From positions 248,001-312,000 of the forward strand of contig NZ_JALKAQ010000001.1 in assembly GCF_023016065.1 (NCBI RefSeq): a stretch of 64,000 nucleotides of DNA, in the 5' to 3' direction. Below, piece after piece: positions 37,742 to 45,708 of the stretch. Position 1 is the first letter of the stretch; the number at the start of each line of letters is the position of its first letter. The notes below the pieces were generated by a model that saw nothing but the letters and a program-made list of their open reading frames with translations, searched no databases and was not told the origin of the DNA. Source of the DNA: Marinobacter sp. S0848L (lineage in GTDB: Bacteria; Pseudomonadota; Gammaproteobacteria; Pseudomonadales; Oleiphilaceae). A program made the position numbers and the translations under genes.

Positions 37742-38815
37742 ATGAATACGCTCAATGAACAACAGCTGAACGAGCTGCAAACTGACCTGGATGCCATCCG
37801 CGACGAGGTCCTGGCCGATTTAGGGGAGCGAGACGCCACCCACATTCGCAACATGGTTCGCCTGCATCGCAAACTGGAGATCGGCGGGCGGGTGTTGATG
37901 CCCTTCGGTTTCATTCCACCCGTTTTTCTGGCCGCCACGGCCTCTTTGGGGCTGGCCAAGATTCTTGAGAACATGGAAATCGGCCACAACGTAATGCACG
38001 GCCAATACGACTGGATGAACGACCCCAGCCTGAACTCTCAGACCTACGAGTGGGATACCGCCTGTTCCAGCGAATCCTGGCGCCGTACTCACAACTTTGA
38101 ACATCACACTTATACCAACGTGATTGGCAAAGACCGGGATTACGGTTACGCGGTGCTCCGGTTGAGCAACGACGAGCCTTGGCGGCCCCGTCACACCTTC
38201 CAGGTTCTGAACTATGCGGCGTTAAGCGTATTGTTCCAGTGGGGTGTCGCGCTGCACGAACTCGAGGCGGAAAAGCTAAGCAATGGCAAAAGTCATCTGA
38301 AAGAGAAACGCGCGTTCCTGAAACTGGCCGCCAAAAAAGCGGGCCGTCAGGCGTTTAAAGACTATATTTTCTTCCCTGCTCTGACCCTGCCCGTGGCCCC
38401 GATCGTGCTTGCCGGCAATGCCGGCGCTAATCTGATTCGCAACCTTTGGTCATCGACGGTGATCTTTTGCGGGCACTTCACACAGGATGCCGAAACCTTC
38501 ACCGAAGAAGAAGCGGAAGGGGAAAGCAAAGGCCATTGGTATCTGCGGCAACTGACGGGGTCGTCCAACTTTACCGGCGGGAAATGGCTGCATATCATGA
38601 GCGGGCATCTGAGCTTTCAGATTGAACACCACGTCTTCCCGGATCTGCCCGCTCATCGCTATCCGGAAATATCTGAGAAGGTTCAAACCGTGTGCCGTAA
38701 ACACGGCATTCACTACAACACCGGCAGTTTTGCAAAGCAGTACGGCACGGTACTAAAACGCATCCTTCGCTACTCGTTGCCGGAGCGGATTACTCGCCGG
38801 CCAGCTGTGGCTTAA
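37742..38815 (+). CDS. desB: Acyl-CoA fatty acid desaturase
   Basis: 357 residues from ATG 37742 (CAGGAG upstream). Membrane di-iron desaturase with three histidine boxes: GHNVMHGQYDW, HNFEHHTYTNV and QIEHHVFPDLPAHRY. Likely introduces a cis double bond in long-chain acyl-CoA using electrons from DesC. Its last 26 bases overlap the 3' end of the convergent diguanylate cyclase gene. Confidence 0.92.
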   Translation: MNTLNEQQLNELQTDLDAIRDEVLADLGERDATHIRNMVRLHRKLEIGGRVLMPFGFIPPVFLAATASLGLAKILENMEIGHNVMHGQYDWMNDPSLNSQTYEWDTACSSESWRRTHNFEHHTYTNVIGKDRDYGYAVLRLSNDEPWRPRHTFQVLNYAALSVLFQWGVALHELEAEKLSNGKSHLKEKRAFLKLAAKKAGRQAFKDYIFFPALTLPVAPIVLAGNAGANLIRNLWSSTVIFCGHFTQDAETFTEEEAEGESKGHWYLRQLTGSSNFTGGKWLHIMSGHLSFQIEHHVFPDLPAHRYPEISEKVQTVCRKHGIHYNTGSFAKQYGTVLKRILRYSLPERITRRPAVA

Positions 38816-40637
38816 CGCCGGTTACATCCGCCGAGTGGCCGCTTACTTGCAGAGCGGTCACTCTGTTCCGACCCCGAGTTTTGGAGGTATAAAGCGCCTC
38901 GTCAGCTGCCGCCACCACCGCGTCCGGCTCCACGGTTGTACCGGTTCCAACCACGGCCACACCAATGCTCACGGTGACTGACTGTGGCTCACCTTCCCAT
39001 TCAAACCAAAGATCCGATTCAGTTCCCGCCCGAATTTTCTCCCCGACCTGCTTCGCGCCGGCCAAATCGGTGTAGGGCAAGACGATTGCAAACTCTTCGC
39101 CGCCATAACGACAAATGATGTCGGTTTCGCGCTGGACAAGGCTGATCAGTTTGTCCGCCAACTTGCGCAGGCACTTGTCCCCGGCTTGATGCCCCAGGTT
39201 GTCGTTAACCGCTTTGAAATGGTCAACGTCCAACAGGATGAGCGCCAACGACCCTCTGCGCCGGCACCGAAACACTTCTTTTCGCATGTGCGTATCGAAA
39301 TAACGTCGATTGAACAATCCGGTTAGCCCATCGGTTGAGCTCAGCATTTCCAACTGACGGTTGGCAGATTCCAATTCGGCTGTACGCTCTGCAACGCGGG
39401 ACTCAAGCACCGTATTCATTTCACGTTGAATTCTTTGCGTTTTTTGGGCCATGTGCCGCAAACGGTCTGCCAGTGCGATTGACAGCAAAATAACCTCGAA
39501 CGCCGAACCAATCTGAATGGCATATTCAGTCACCACGTTGGTGGGTAGCACGCCAAACGTTTTGAACAAATACAGCAACATGCCCGCCAATAAAGCCGTC
39601 CACGCCAACATAAAGTAGCGCGCTGGCCGGTAATTCCGGTACAGGCACAAGCCACCGGCACAGATCACCAATATGGCTGCCAGAACCGCAAAAAAGCTGT
39701 TAAAGCGGATCACAGGCGCGTAGTTCGGCGAAATGATCGGCGCGACCGCCGCGAGCGCGAAGATTCCCATCATGACAAGGAAAGTACGATTCAAAACCGG
39801 CGCATTGGTTTTCAAAGCCAAAAATGAGCGGGAGAACCCCAACACAAAAACCATGCCCGAAGCGATCAAAACAGCGACCGAGCGGTTATTCCACCACGGA
39901 GAATCTGGCCACAGATGCTCGAAAGCCAGGCCGTTCAAGCTAAATTGCAGGATGCCGTAATTGAGTATGTAGCCCGAATACCAGAGATAGTTGGTGTCGC
40001 GAATGGATAAAAAAATCAGAAAACTAAAAACCAGCATCGCCGCCAGCAGGCCATAGAATAGACCAAGAACAAACCGCTCTTGGTGATCGGCGTTGCTGAA
40101 GCGGTCCAGACTCCAGAGCTTGGTCCGCATTTGCACGGCACCGCTTGTTTTCACACGGAAATACAAGTCGACGCTTTCACCCCGACTCAAGTTCAGATCA
40201 AAATTGATGTTGTGATGATCTATGGCGCGCCGGTAAAAGGGTACGGAATCACCTGCGATCTGACGTTCCATAGGCCCGGCGGCACGGACAAGGTATAACT
40301 CCATTTCATCAATGATCGGGTACAGCCCTTCAATCACCCATTGCTCGTTCGGGCTGGAGACGTTCTCAATACGGGTATGAAACCAATAAGTCGAGTCGGT
40401 GAAACCGAAGTTGTACGCTTTTTCGGGTATTTCCTGAGAGCCAAGTTCTTGCCAGTGCTGTTTGATATCGTAAATCGTAAGACTGGAAGCAGGGTCTTCA
40501 TAGAAGGAGAGTTTTCGGGAAATATCAATTGCTTCGCTTGTTCTATCCAGCTTAACAAACGCGTGATCGATAGCCCCTGCAGCCATTGTCTGCAAAGAGC
40601 TCAAAACCAGCATTGTGATTAAAAGCAGACGAATCAA
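38790..40637 (-). CDS. 7TMR-DISM diguanylate cyclase
   Basis: 615 residues from TTG 40637 (CGGAG five bases upstream; next ATG at 40613 would cut the signal peptide). Signal peptide (1-20), a periplasmic DISM-type sensing domain (about 25-180), seven membrane helices (about 185-385), a short coiled coil, and a GGDEF domain (from about 430) with intact RYGGEEFAIV. The RETD inhibitory site lies five residues before GGEEF, so product inhibition by c-di-GMP is expected. The periplasmic ligand, often a carbohydrate-like molecule, is unknown. The leader can fold over its ribosome binding site. Confidence 0.92.
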   Translation of the reverse strand: MIRLLLITMLVLSSLQTMAAGAIDHAFVKLDRTSEAIDISRKLSFYEDPASSLTIYDIKQHWQELGSQEIPEKAYNFGFTDSTYWFHTRIENVSSPNEQWVIEGLYPIIDEMELYLVRAAGPMERQIAGDSVPFYRRAIDHHNINFDLNLSRGESVDLYFRVKTSGAVQMRTKLWSLDRFSNADHQERFVLGLFYGLLAAMLVFSFLIFLSIRDTNYLWYSGYILNYGILQFSLNGLAFEHLWPDSPWWNNRSVAVLIASGMVFVLGFSRSFLALKTNAPVLNRTFLVMMGIFALAAVAPIISPNYAPVIRFNSFFAVLAAILVICAGGLCLYRNYRPARYFMLAWTALLAGMLLYLFKTFGVLPTNVVTEYAIQIGSAFEVILLSIALADRLRHMAQKTQRIQREMNTVLESRVAERTAELESANRQLEMLSSTDGLTGLFNRRYFDTHMRKEVFRCRRRGSLALILLDVDHFKAVNDNLGHQAGDKCLRKLADKLISLVQRETDIICRYGGEEFAIVLPYTDLAGAKQVGEKIRAGTESDLWFEWEGEPQSVTVSIGVAVVGTGTTVEPDAVVAAADEALYTSKTRGRNRVTALQVSGHSADVTGVKPQLAGE

Positions 40638-40642
40638 ACGGA

Positions 40643-40696
40643 CTCCGAGTCAAAATAAGGTTCAAAGGTGCGAACCTAAATAATAGCTGACTCGGA
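40643..40696 (-). promoter_or_regulatory. Leader fold that may mask the cyclase ribosome binding site
   Basis: In the mRNA, TCCGAGTCA (complement of 40688-40696) can pair over nine bases with TGACTCGGA (complement of 40643-40651), which contains the CGGA of the ribosome binding site. An inner stem AGGTTC/GAACCT (40658-40663, 40672-40677) is nested within. No gene in 40638-40748. Confidence 0.5.
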
Positions 40697-40748
40697 ACGC
40701 ATTAAGCGTAAGGAATGGCGTTTGTTCGTTACTATGTGTATCGCGCTA

Positions 40749-41189
40749 CTACACAACCTGTAGCAAGCGAAGCAATTTCGGCCGGTCCTTACTTTGAACG
40801 ATATCTGCAAGCGTGTACTTATCGAGTACATGAAGAAATGCCTGCAGCGCTTCATCAAAGATGTTTTTCAAACCACACACCGGCGTGATCGTACAAGCAC
40901 CCTCCCCTGAGAAGCATTCGACAATGTCGAGGTGTTGCTCGGTTTCACGCACTAGGGCGCCGATATTGATATCGTTAGGCGCCCGGTATAAACGCATTCC
41001 GCCGTTTTTTCCGCGTATTGTTTCTATGTACTGTTTTTTGTTGAGCTGGTGCACCACCTTCATCAAGTGGTTCTTCGAAATCCCGTAGCTGTCTGCGATT
41101 TCCTGAATCGTCGCTAACCGGTCTTCTTCCAGAGCCGCCAGATAAATCAGTACCCTCAGGGAGTAGTCTGTGTAGCGGGTAATGTGCAT
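40749..41189 (-). CDS. nsrR: NsrR, nitric oxide-sensing Rrf2-family repressor
   Basis: 146 residues from ATG 41189 (MHITRYTDYSLRVLIYLA), the usual NsrR start; the frame is open further upstream. Winged helix with ISKNHLMKVVHQLNKKQYIE and RGKNGGMRLY. Three cysteines, in ECFSGEGACTITPVCGLK (residues about 91-106), hold the NO-sensitive iron-sulfur cluster. Last of three minus-strand genes behind an NsrR-like operator, so it probably represses itself. It fits the denitrification genes that follow. Confidence 0.92.
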   Translation of the reverse strand: MHITRYTDYSLRVLIYLAALEEDRLATIQEIADSYGISKNHLMKVVHQLNKKQYIETIRGKNGGMRLYRAPNDINIGALVRETEQHLDIVECFSGEGACTITPVCGLKNIFDEALQAFLHVLDKYTLADIVQSKDRPKLLRLLQVV

Positions 41190-41205
41190 GCAAGGCTCCA
41201 GAGCA

Positions 41206-41568
41206 TTAGTAGGAAGGACGGGTAACCATGTAGGTAGCAACACCCAGCAGGCATAAGCCTGAAATTGTCAGGACCATAACCGGAAACCCCGCCAATAACA
41301 AAATAGTCCAGCTTACGGCCATCATACTGCAAGCCAGTATTTTTGCCCGGGCGGGTATCGCACGCCGGTGTCGCCATTGTTCGATAGCGGGTCCGAAACG
41401 AGGATGGCCCTCAAGCCATTGGGCAAAGGCCGGGGACCCCTTACTGGCAAAATAGGCGGCCAACAAGACAAACGGTGTTGTTGGCAGTAGCGGCAATACC
41501 ACGCCGACAACCGCGACCGCAGCCGAGAGATACGCAAGAACACGAAACCCGGTTCTGCCTAGTTGCAC
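41206..41568 (-). CDS. DUF454 (YbaN-like) inner-membrane protein
   Basis: 120 residues from GTG 41568, GGAG upstream. Membrane segments at about 10-40 and 75-115. The conserved VLPLLPTTPFVLLAAYFASKGSP and WLEGHPRFGPAIEQWRHRRAIP identify DUF454. Function unknown. It sits 16 bases before nsrR and after a small membrane protein gene, in an apparent NO-responsive operon. Confidence 0.88.
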   Translation of the reverse strand: MQLGRTGFRVLAYLSAAVAVVGVVLPLLPTTPFVLLAAYFASKGSPAFAQWLEGHPRFGPAIEQWRHRRAIPARAKILACSMMAVSWTILLLAGFPVMVLTISGLCLLGVATYMVTRPSY

Positions 41569-41615
41569 CGCTATTGCTCCACAATAGTTTCCACTTGCAC
41601 CTATTATACCGTGGT

Positions 41616-41843
41616 TCAGTGGACAGGTCTTCCCAGCTTGCTAAGGAATGTCAGCCTTGCTACGTAGGAGACTTTCACGCCCACTGCGAAAAACAAGGTT
41701 CCCATATGGGCCATGATCTGGATCCCCAGCGAGAACGCATTTGCCAATGGGTAAGCAATAAGAACGGTTAAAATTAACCCTCCGATGGAGGCCAGTATGC
41801 TGTTATTCGCTACGGACAACCATTTCTCATATTGTTCCATCAT
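41616..41843 (-). CDS. Small membrane protein, first gene of the nsrR operon
   Basis: 75 residues from ATG 41843 (GAGG five bases upstream; GTG 41846 and ATG 41840 are also in frame). Two hydrophobic helices: SILASIGGLILTVLIAYPLA and IMAHMGTLFFAVGVKVSYVA. I do not recognise the family. Its promoter carries an NsrR-like operator, so it is probably induced by nitric oxide together with DUF454 and nsrR. Confidence 0.75.
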   Translation of the reverse strand: MMEQYEKWLSVANNSILASIGGLILTVLIAYPLANAFSLGIQIMAHMGTLFFAVGVKVSYVARLTFLSKLGRPVH

Positions 41844-41859
41844 CACAACCTCACCTCAT

Positions 41860-41882
41860 AACATTTATTTCACATCTATGTT
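41860..41882. promoter_or_regulatory. NsrR-like operator
   Basis: Two 11-base halves, AACATTTATTT and ACATCTATGTT, around one C. The right half read in reverse complement matches the left at 8 of 11 positions, and the outer ATAACAT/ATGTTAT match is perfect. The 11-1-11 layout is that of NsrR sites. It ends 17 bases from the first gene of the nsrR operon. Confidence 0.65.
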
Positions 41883-42038
41883 ATAGGGTGCCACGGTTCC
41901 GGTTACAAGGAGCACAGATAATTTAGATCAACTGGCGCTTTGCTCAATTATTGATCCGGGCGGGTATCGAATTGCCCGCAGGCTTTGCCATAATGATCGC
42001 AAGGGTCACAACTCATCTACGCTGTAGAGGTGTATGCA

Positions 42039-43031
42039 ATGTCGCAATCCGTGCTGACAGACCGTTTTGGTCGCACAGTGAATTATGTTCGCCTGTCGGT
42101 GACGGACCGCTGCGATTTTCGGTGTGTGTACTGTATGGCGGAAGAGATGACGTTTCTCCCCCGCGCCAAGATCATGTCTCTTGAGGAGATCGCTCAGGTA
42201 GCCCGGAACTTTGTGTCACTTGGTACTCAGAAAATTCGTCTGACCGGTGGTGAGCCTCTGGTTCGCAAGGGCGTTGTGGATCTGGTTCGGGAGATCGGCA
42301 GTTACGGTTTGCGTGATTTTGCGATGACCACCAATGGCAGTCAGTTGCCTGCGTTGGCGGAGGATTTGCGCAAAGGCGGGCTGGACCGGCTCAATATCAG
42401 TCTGGATTCTTTGGATGCGGAGAAGTTCAGTACGATCACGCGCACCGGGAAGCTGAGCCAGGTTTTGGACGGTATTGATGCGGCAAAAGAGGCTGGGTTT
42501 AAGCGGATTAAGCTCAATACGGTGGTGATGAAGGGCCGTAATGAGGAGGAGATTCCGGAGCTGGTTGAATTTGCTCGCGGGAAGGGTTTGGATATTACGT
42601 TCATTGAGGAGATGCCTCTCGGGGAGATTTCCGAGCATGATCGTGGCTTGGCTTTGTGTACGAGTGAGGAGGTTCGGGCGATTATTGCCCGGCATCATGA
42701 GCTTGAGCTGACGGATGATGATTCTGGCGGGCCTTCGCGTTATTACCGGATGCAGGACAGTGCTTCGCGCATTGGGTTTATTTCTCCGCATTCGCATAAT
42801 TTTTGTTCGACGTGTAATCGGGTTCGGGTGACGGTGGAGGGGCGGCTTTTGTTGTGCCTCGGGAATGAGCATTCGGTGGATTTGTTGCCGTTGTTGCGGG
42901 AGCATCCGGGGGATGATGAGCGGCTTCGGGAGGCGATTATTGCGGCGATGGATTTGAAGCCGGAGCGGCATCATTTTTCCAGTGATGGGGAGGTGGAGAT
43001 TCTTCGGTTTATGAATATGACTGGGGGGTGA
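42039..43031 (+). CDS. moaA: GTP 3',8-cyclase MoaA
   Basis: 330 residues from ATG 42039 (GAGG eight bases upstream; GTG 42030 is also in frame). Radical SAM enzyme of molybdenum cofactor synthesis. N-terminal cluster [13 protein letters not shown]-terminal second cluster in [15 protein letters not shown]-binding [10 protein letters not shown] is present. The C-terminal GG is exposed as in other MoaA. Codon use is odd: of the last 63 sense codons 60 end in G or T and none in A, against 20 of the first 30. Moco is needed for nitrate reductase, which fits the region. Confidence 0.96.
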   Translation: MSQSVLTDRFGRTVNYVRLSVTDRCDFRCVYCMAEEMTFLPRAKIMSLEEIAQVARNFVSLGTQKIRLTGGEPLVRKGVVDLVREIGSYGLRDFAMTTNGSQLPALAEDLRKGGLDRLNISLDSLDAEKFSTITRTGKLSQVLDGIDAAKEAGFKRIKLNTVVMKGRNEEEIPELVEFARGKGLDITFIEEMPLGEISEHDRGLALCTSEEVRAIIARHHELELTDDDSGGPSRYYRMQDSASRIGFISPHSHNFCSTCNRVRVTVEGRLLLCLGNEHSVDLLPLLREHPGDDERLREAIIAAMDLKPERHHFSSDGEVEILRFMNMTGG

Positions 43032-43091
43032 TTACTAGCTACCTCACCAGCCTTCATTTTTGGAATTATTATCCGTGGCTCCGAGCCAGAT

Positions 43092-43198
43092 CCGCTGAGG
43101 GAATCCCTTCCAAAAACCGCTCCTGCGGCACATCCATGTGGCGCTTCTGCTCCGCCATCCATGGCTCCGCACATTTTTGGAAGGGATTCCCTCACCGG
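43092..43198 (+). repeat. Palindromic intergenic element, copy 2
   Basis: 25-bp arms (43092-43116 and 43174-43198, one mismatch, starting CCGCTGAGGGAATCCC) enclose a 57-base core. The core has inner hairpins CACAT-CC-ATGTG and GCCAT-CC-ATGGC. It differs at one base from the core of copy 3, which is in the opposite orientation. It lies between the convergent moaA and nosL and could act as a two-way terminator. The rest of 43032-43289 is empty. Confidence 0.9.
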
Positions 43199-43289
43199 CT
43201 CTTTCTAACCTCGGAGTAGCCGCCGACAAACAGGCCTTTAGAGCCGCACTCAAACCCTCTTCCGCATCATAAAGACCTAAATAGCAGTC

Positions 43290-43952
43290 TTAATGCTCCA
43301 TACCGTGACCATCATGGCTTTGATCCATGATCTCGCTCTCCGTCATTTGGCCCATTTCATGCCCCTCGTGCATTCCGTCCATGGGTTCCATGCCACCCAT
43401 GTGATGCGCACTGTCCATCGACATGCCGGTATTCAGGTGATCCAGAGTGATGTCTGCGAACGCGATTACTTGGCCGCCGTATTCCGCTGCGAAGTCGTTG
43501 GCACTGCTTTGGTTTGCGAAGGAAGCCAGAGTTGGGCCCATGGCGCCGGTGCGGGATGAGCCGGCTACGTAGTAGGCTTCTCGGGCGTCGATCAGGTGGG
43601 CATCTTCAGGGTGTTCCCATTCGGTTTGGGCCATGTCGTGTACGTAGAGGGTGTGGTCTCGGTTTTCGTTTTCGGGTTGCAGGAACCACGCGAGCATGTC
43701 TTTGGTTGAGCAGAATTTGCGGATGTTTTGTTCCCGTTCGGTGAAAGCTTGGCCTTTGGGGCCCGGGAAGTTGGAGATGGCCATGCCGCAGACGTGGCAT
43801 TCGTCGCCGGATTCAAAGTGGACCGGGTCAGGTTTGGCGAGTACTTGCTGTTCGGCATCGGAGCAGCCGGTGATTGCGATGGCGGCCAAGGCAGCGAGTA
43901 GCCAGGCTTTGGTTGTGTTTACCATGTTTGGTGTGTCTCCGGTCTGGGTCAT
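43290..43952 (-). CDS. nosL: NosL, copper chaperone lipoprotein for nitrous oxide reductase
   Basis: 220 residues. ATG 43952 overlaps the nosY stop (ATGA), like every junction in nosDFYL; ATG 43925 is a possible shorter start with GGAG upstream. Lipobox AITGC gives an acylated outer- or inner-membrane protein. The NosL copper site ECHVCGMAISNFPGPKGQ is present. The last 44 residues hold 10 Met and 7 His, an extra metal-binding tail. It delivers Cu(I) toward the CuZ centre of NosZ. Third codon positions favour A and C, opposite to neighbouring moaA. Confidence 0.93.
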   Translation of the reverse strand: MTQTGDTPNMVNTTKAWLLAALAAIAITGCSDAEQQVLAKPDPVHFESGDECHVCGMAISNFPGPKGQAFTEREQNIRKFCSTKDMLAWFLQPENENRDHTLYVHDMAQTEWEHPEDAHLIDAREAYYVAGSSRTGAMGPTLASFANQSSANDFAAEYGGQVIAFADITLDHLNTGMSMDSAHHMGGMEPMDGMHEGHEMGQMTESEIMDQSHDGHGMEH

Positions 43953-44779
43953 ATTTTTCGGTTTCTAAACAGTAACAGCGCGCCGGTCAGCGGGATGGCG
44001 CACCATAGGCCGAGGCCTAACCACAAGCCGCCGGTGCCGATGGGCAGGTCGGAGCCGAGGCTGAGTACGCCGCTGAGTTGGGTGCTGTCGCCGAAGGCGA
44101 CGATGTTGAGCAAGCGGTAGATGTCGGTGGGGTTCAGCATCAAGAGCCACGGCAATAATTCAGGGTTGAGCTTGCCTTCGCTGGCCACCAGTGCGCCCAG
44201 CAACACCAAATCAAAGATCAATACAAAGAAGAACCAGATGGCCAGTGCCATGCCGGCAGCGATAGGTTTTTCGCTCACTCGCACGCTGACCAGATAGGCC
44301 AATGCAATAAAGCCCCACCCCAATAAGATGGTTGATCCAATGAATCGACCCATGGCTATCGCCAGCGCACCGACGGCCACGCCGTCTACCAGTACGGCAA
44401 TGGCAATACCTGCAACGCCGAAGCCTATCAGCGTTGCCAAGGCCAAAGTGAGGCCGTGGCCAAGGAACTTGCCGAGCAGCAGCTGGCTTTTGCTGAGTGG
44501 ATAGGTCATGAGCAACAGTAATGTGCCGCCCTCTTCCTCACCGACGATGGCGTCGTATGCCAGTAGCAATGCAATCAAAGGAATGAGGAAGATGCCCAAG
44601 CTGGCGAGGCTGGCGATGGTGGCCGGTGTGGAGCCGTAGCCCACTTGCCCGGATGCGGCAGCACCAAACCAGGCGATGCCGAGTGCCAGTGTGGCAAACA
44701 CCAGCGAAATAGCTACCAACCAGCGGTTGCGAAAGCTGTCACTGAGTTCTTTTCGAGCGATGGTCCATATTGAGTTCAT
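43949..44779 (-). CDS. nosY: NosY, ABC permease for nitrous oxide reductase maturation
   Basis: 276 residues with six membrane segments. N-terminal ARKELSDSFRNRWL and the conserved loop DAIVGEEEGGTLLLLMTYPLS are typical of NosY. With NosF it forms the ABC complex that works with periplasmic NosD in CuZ assembly. ATGA overlaps at both ends. Confidence 0.95.
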   Translation of the reverse strand: MNSIWTIARKELSDSFRNRWLVAISLVFATLALGIAWFGAAASGQVGYGSTPATIASLASLGIFLIPLIALLLAYDAIVGEEEGGTLLLLMTYPLSKSQLLLGKFLGHGLTLALATLIGFGVAGIAIAVLVDGVAVGALAIAMGRFIGSTILLGWGFIALAYLVSVRVSEKPIAAGMALAIWFFFVLIFDLVLLGALVASEGKLNPELLPWLLMLNPTDIYRLLNIVAFGDSTQLSGVLSLGSDLPIGTGGLWLGLGLWCAIPLTGALLLFRNRKI

Positions 44780-45708
44780 TGGCTGCCTCCCCGATGAGCC
44801 AAGCCGCCCGAGCCGATAAAGTGAACGTAGATATCCTCGAGGCTGGGCTGGTGAATGCCGAGGTCAGCCACTTCGCCGGATTGGAGCAAGGTTTCGATTA
44901 ACGCCATTTTGTCGCTGGTGCGCACGTCCACTTGCAGGGTTCCGTGGACGTTTTTCATCATTAAGCCGGTACTTTGTTTTGCTTGGTCAATCACTTTCTC
45001 CAACCCCAGTATATTGCCGGCTGGCTTAACGGTGAGCGTCACAGGCATGTTGGCTTGGCGCCGCAGTGACGGCAGGTCGCCCGCTGCTTTCAGGGAACCG
45101 CCGGTGAGAATCGCCGCGCGGTCGATGTAAGGCTCGACACCGGGCAGCACGTGGGAACACAGCACAATGCCGGTGCCTTCGTCCCGTAGATCACGCAGCA
45201 AACGGTACAGATCTGCCGTAGCAACCGGGTCCAGCCCTACGGTGGGTTCGTCCAGCATTAACAGCCTGGGTTTCCCCAACAACGCCTGAGCCAGCCCCAA
45301 ACGCTGGCGCATGCCTTTGGAGTAGGTTTTGGTACGGGCGTTCATGGCATCGCCCAAGCCCACTTGTTCCAACAACTTGGGCACTTGGCTCAAAGGCGCG
45401 CCTTTTAGACGGGCAAAATGGCTCAGAATCTCACGCCCAGTCAGTTGTGGGTAAAACATTACGTTCTCAGGCAAATAACCAATGTGCTGACTGACGTGAG
45501 GATCACCGGCTTCGCCGCCCAGCACCGTCACCTTGCCTTCGCTTGGCTTCATTAGCCCTAGTATCAATTTAATCGACGTGGTTTTACCCGCCCCGTTGTG
45601 GCCGAACAACCCAAGGATTTCTCCCGGGTTCAAGCGCAGATCAATACCACGAAGCACCGTTGTCTTGTCGTAACGGTGGCTGACATTCTCAAGCTGAAAA
45701 CAGTTCAT
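44776..45708 (-). CDS. nosF: NosF, ABC ATPase for nitrous oxide reductase maturation
   Basis: 310 residues from ATG 45708, which overlaps the nosD stop; the 32 open codons before it lie within nosD. Walker A LFGHNGAGKTTSIKL, signature YSKGMRQRLGLAQALLG, Walker B LLMLDEPTVGLDP, H-loop VLCSHVLPG are intact. Partner of NosY and NosD. Confidence 0.95.
   Translation of the reverse strand: MNCFQLENVSHRYDKTTVLRGIDLRLNPGEILGLFGHNGAGKTTSIKLILGLMKPSEGKVTVLGGEAGDPHVSQHIGYLPENVMFYPQLTGREILSHFARLKGAPLSQVPKLLEQVGLGDAMNARTKTYSKGMRQRLGLAQALLGKPRLLMLDEPTVGLDPVATADLYRLLRDLRDEGTGIVLCSHVLPGVEPYIDRAAILTGGSLKAAGDLPSLRRQANMPVTLTVKPAGNILGLEKVIDQAKQSTGLMMKNVHGTLQVDVRTSDKMALIETLLQSGEVADLGIHQPSLEDIYVHFIGSGGLAHRGGSQ

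Noticed and set aside
42971..43195. Small frames through the element core reading MDGGAEAPHGCAAGAVFG
   Set aside because: The same peptide appears from copies 2 and 3 only because the palindromic core is conserved. There is no ribosome site, and copy 1 does not encode it.
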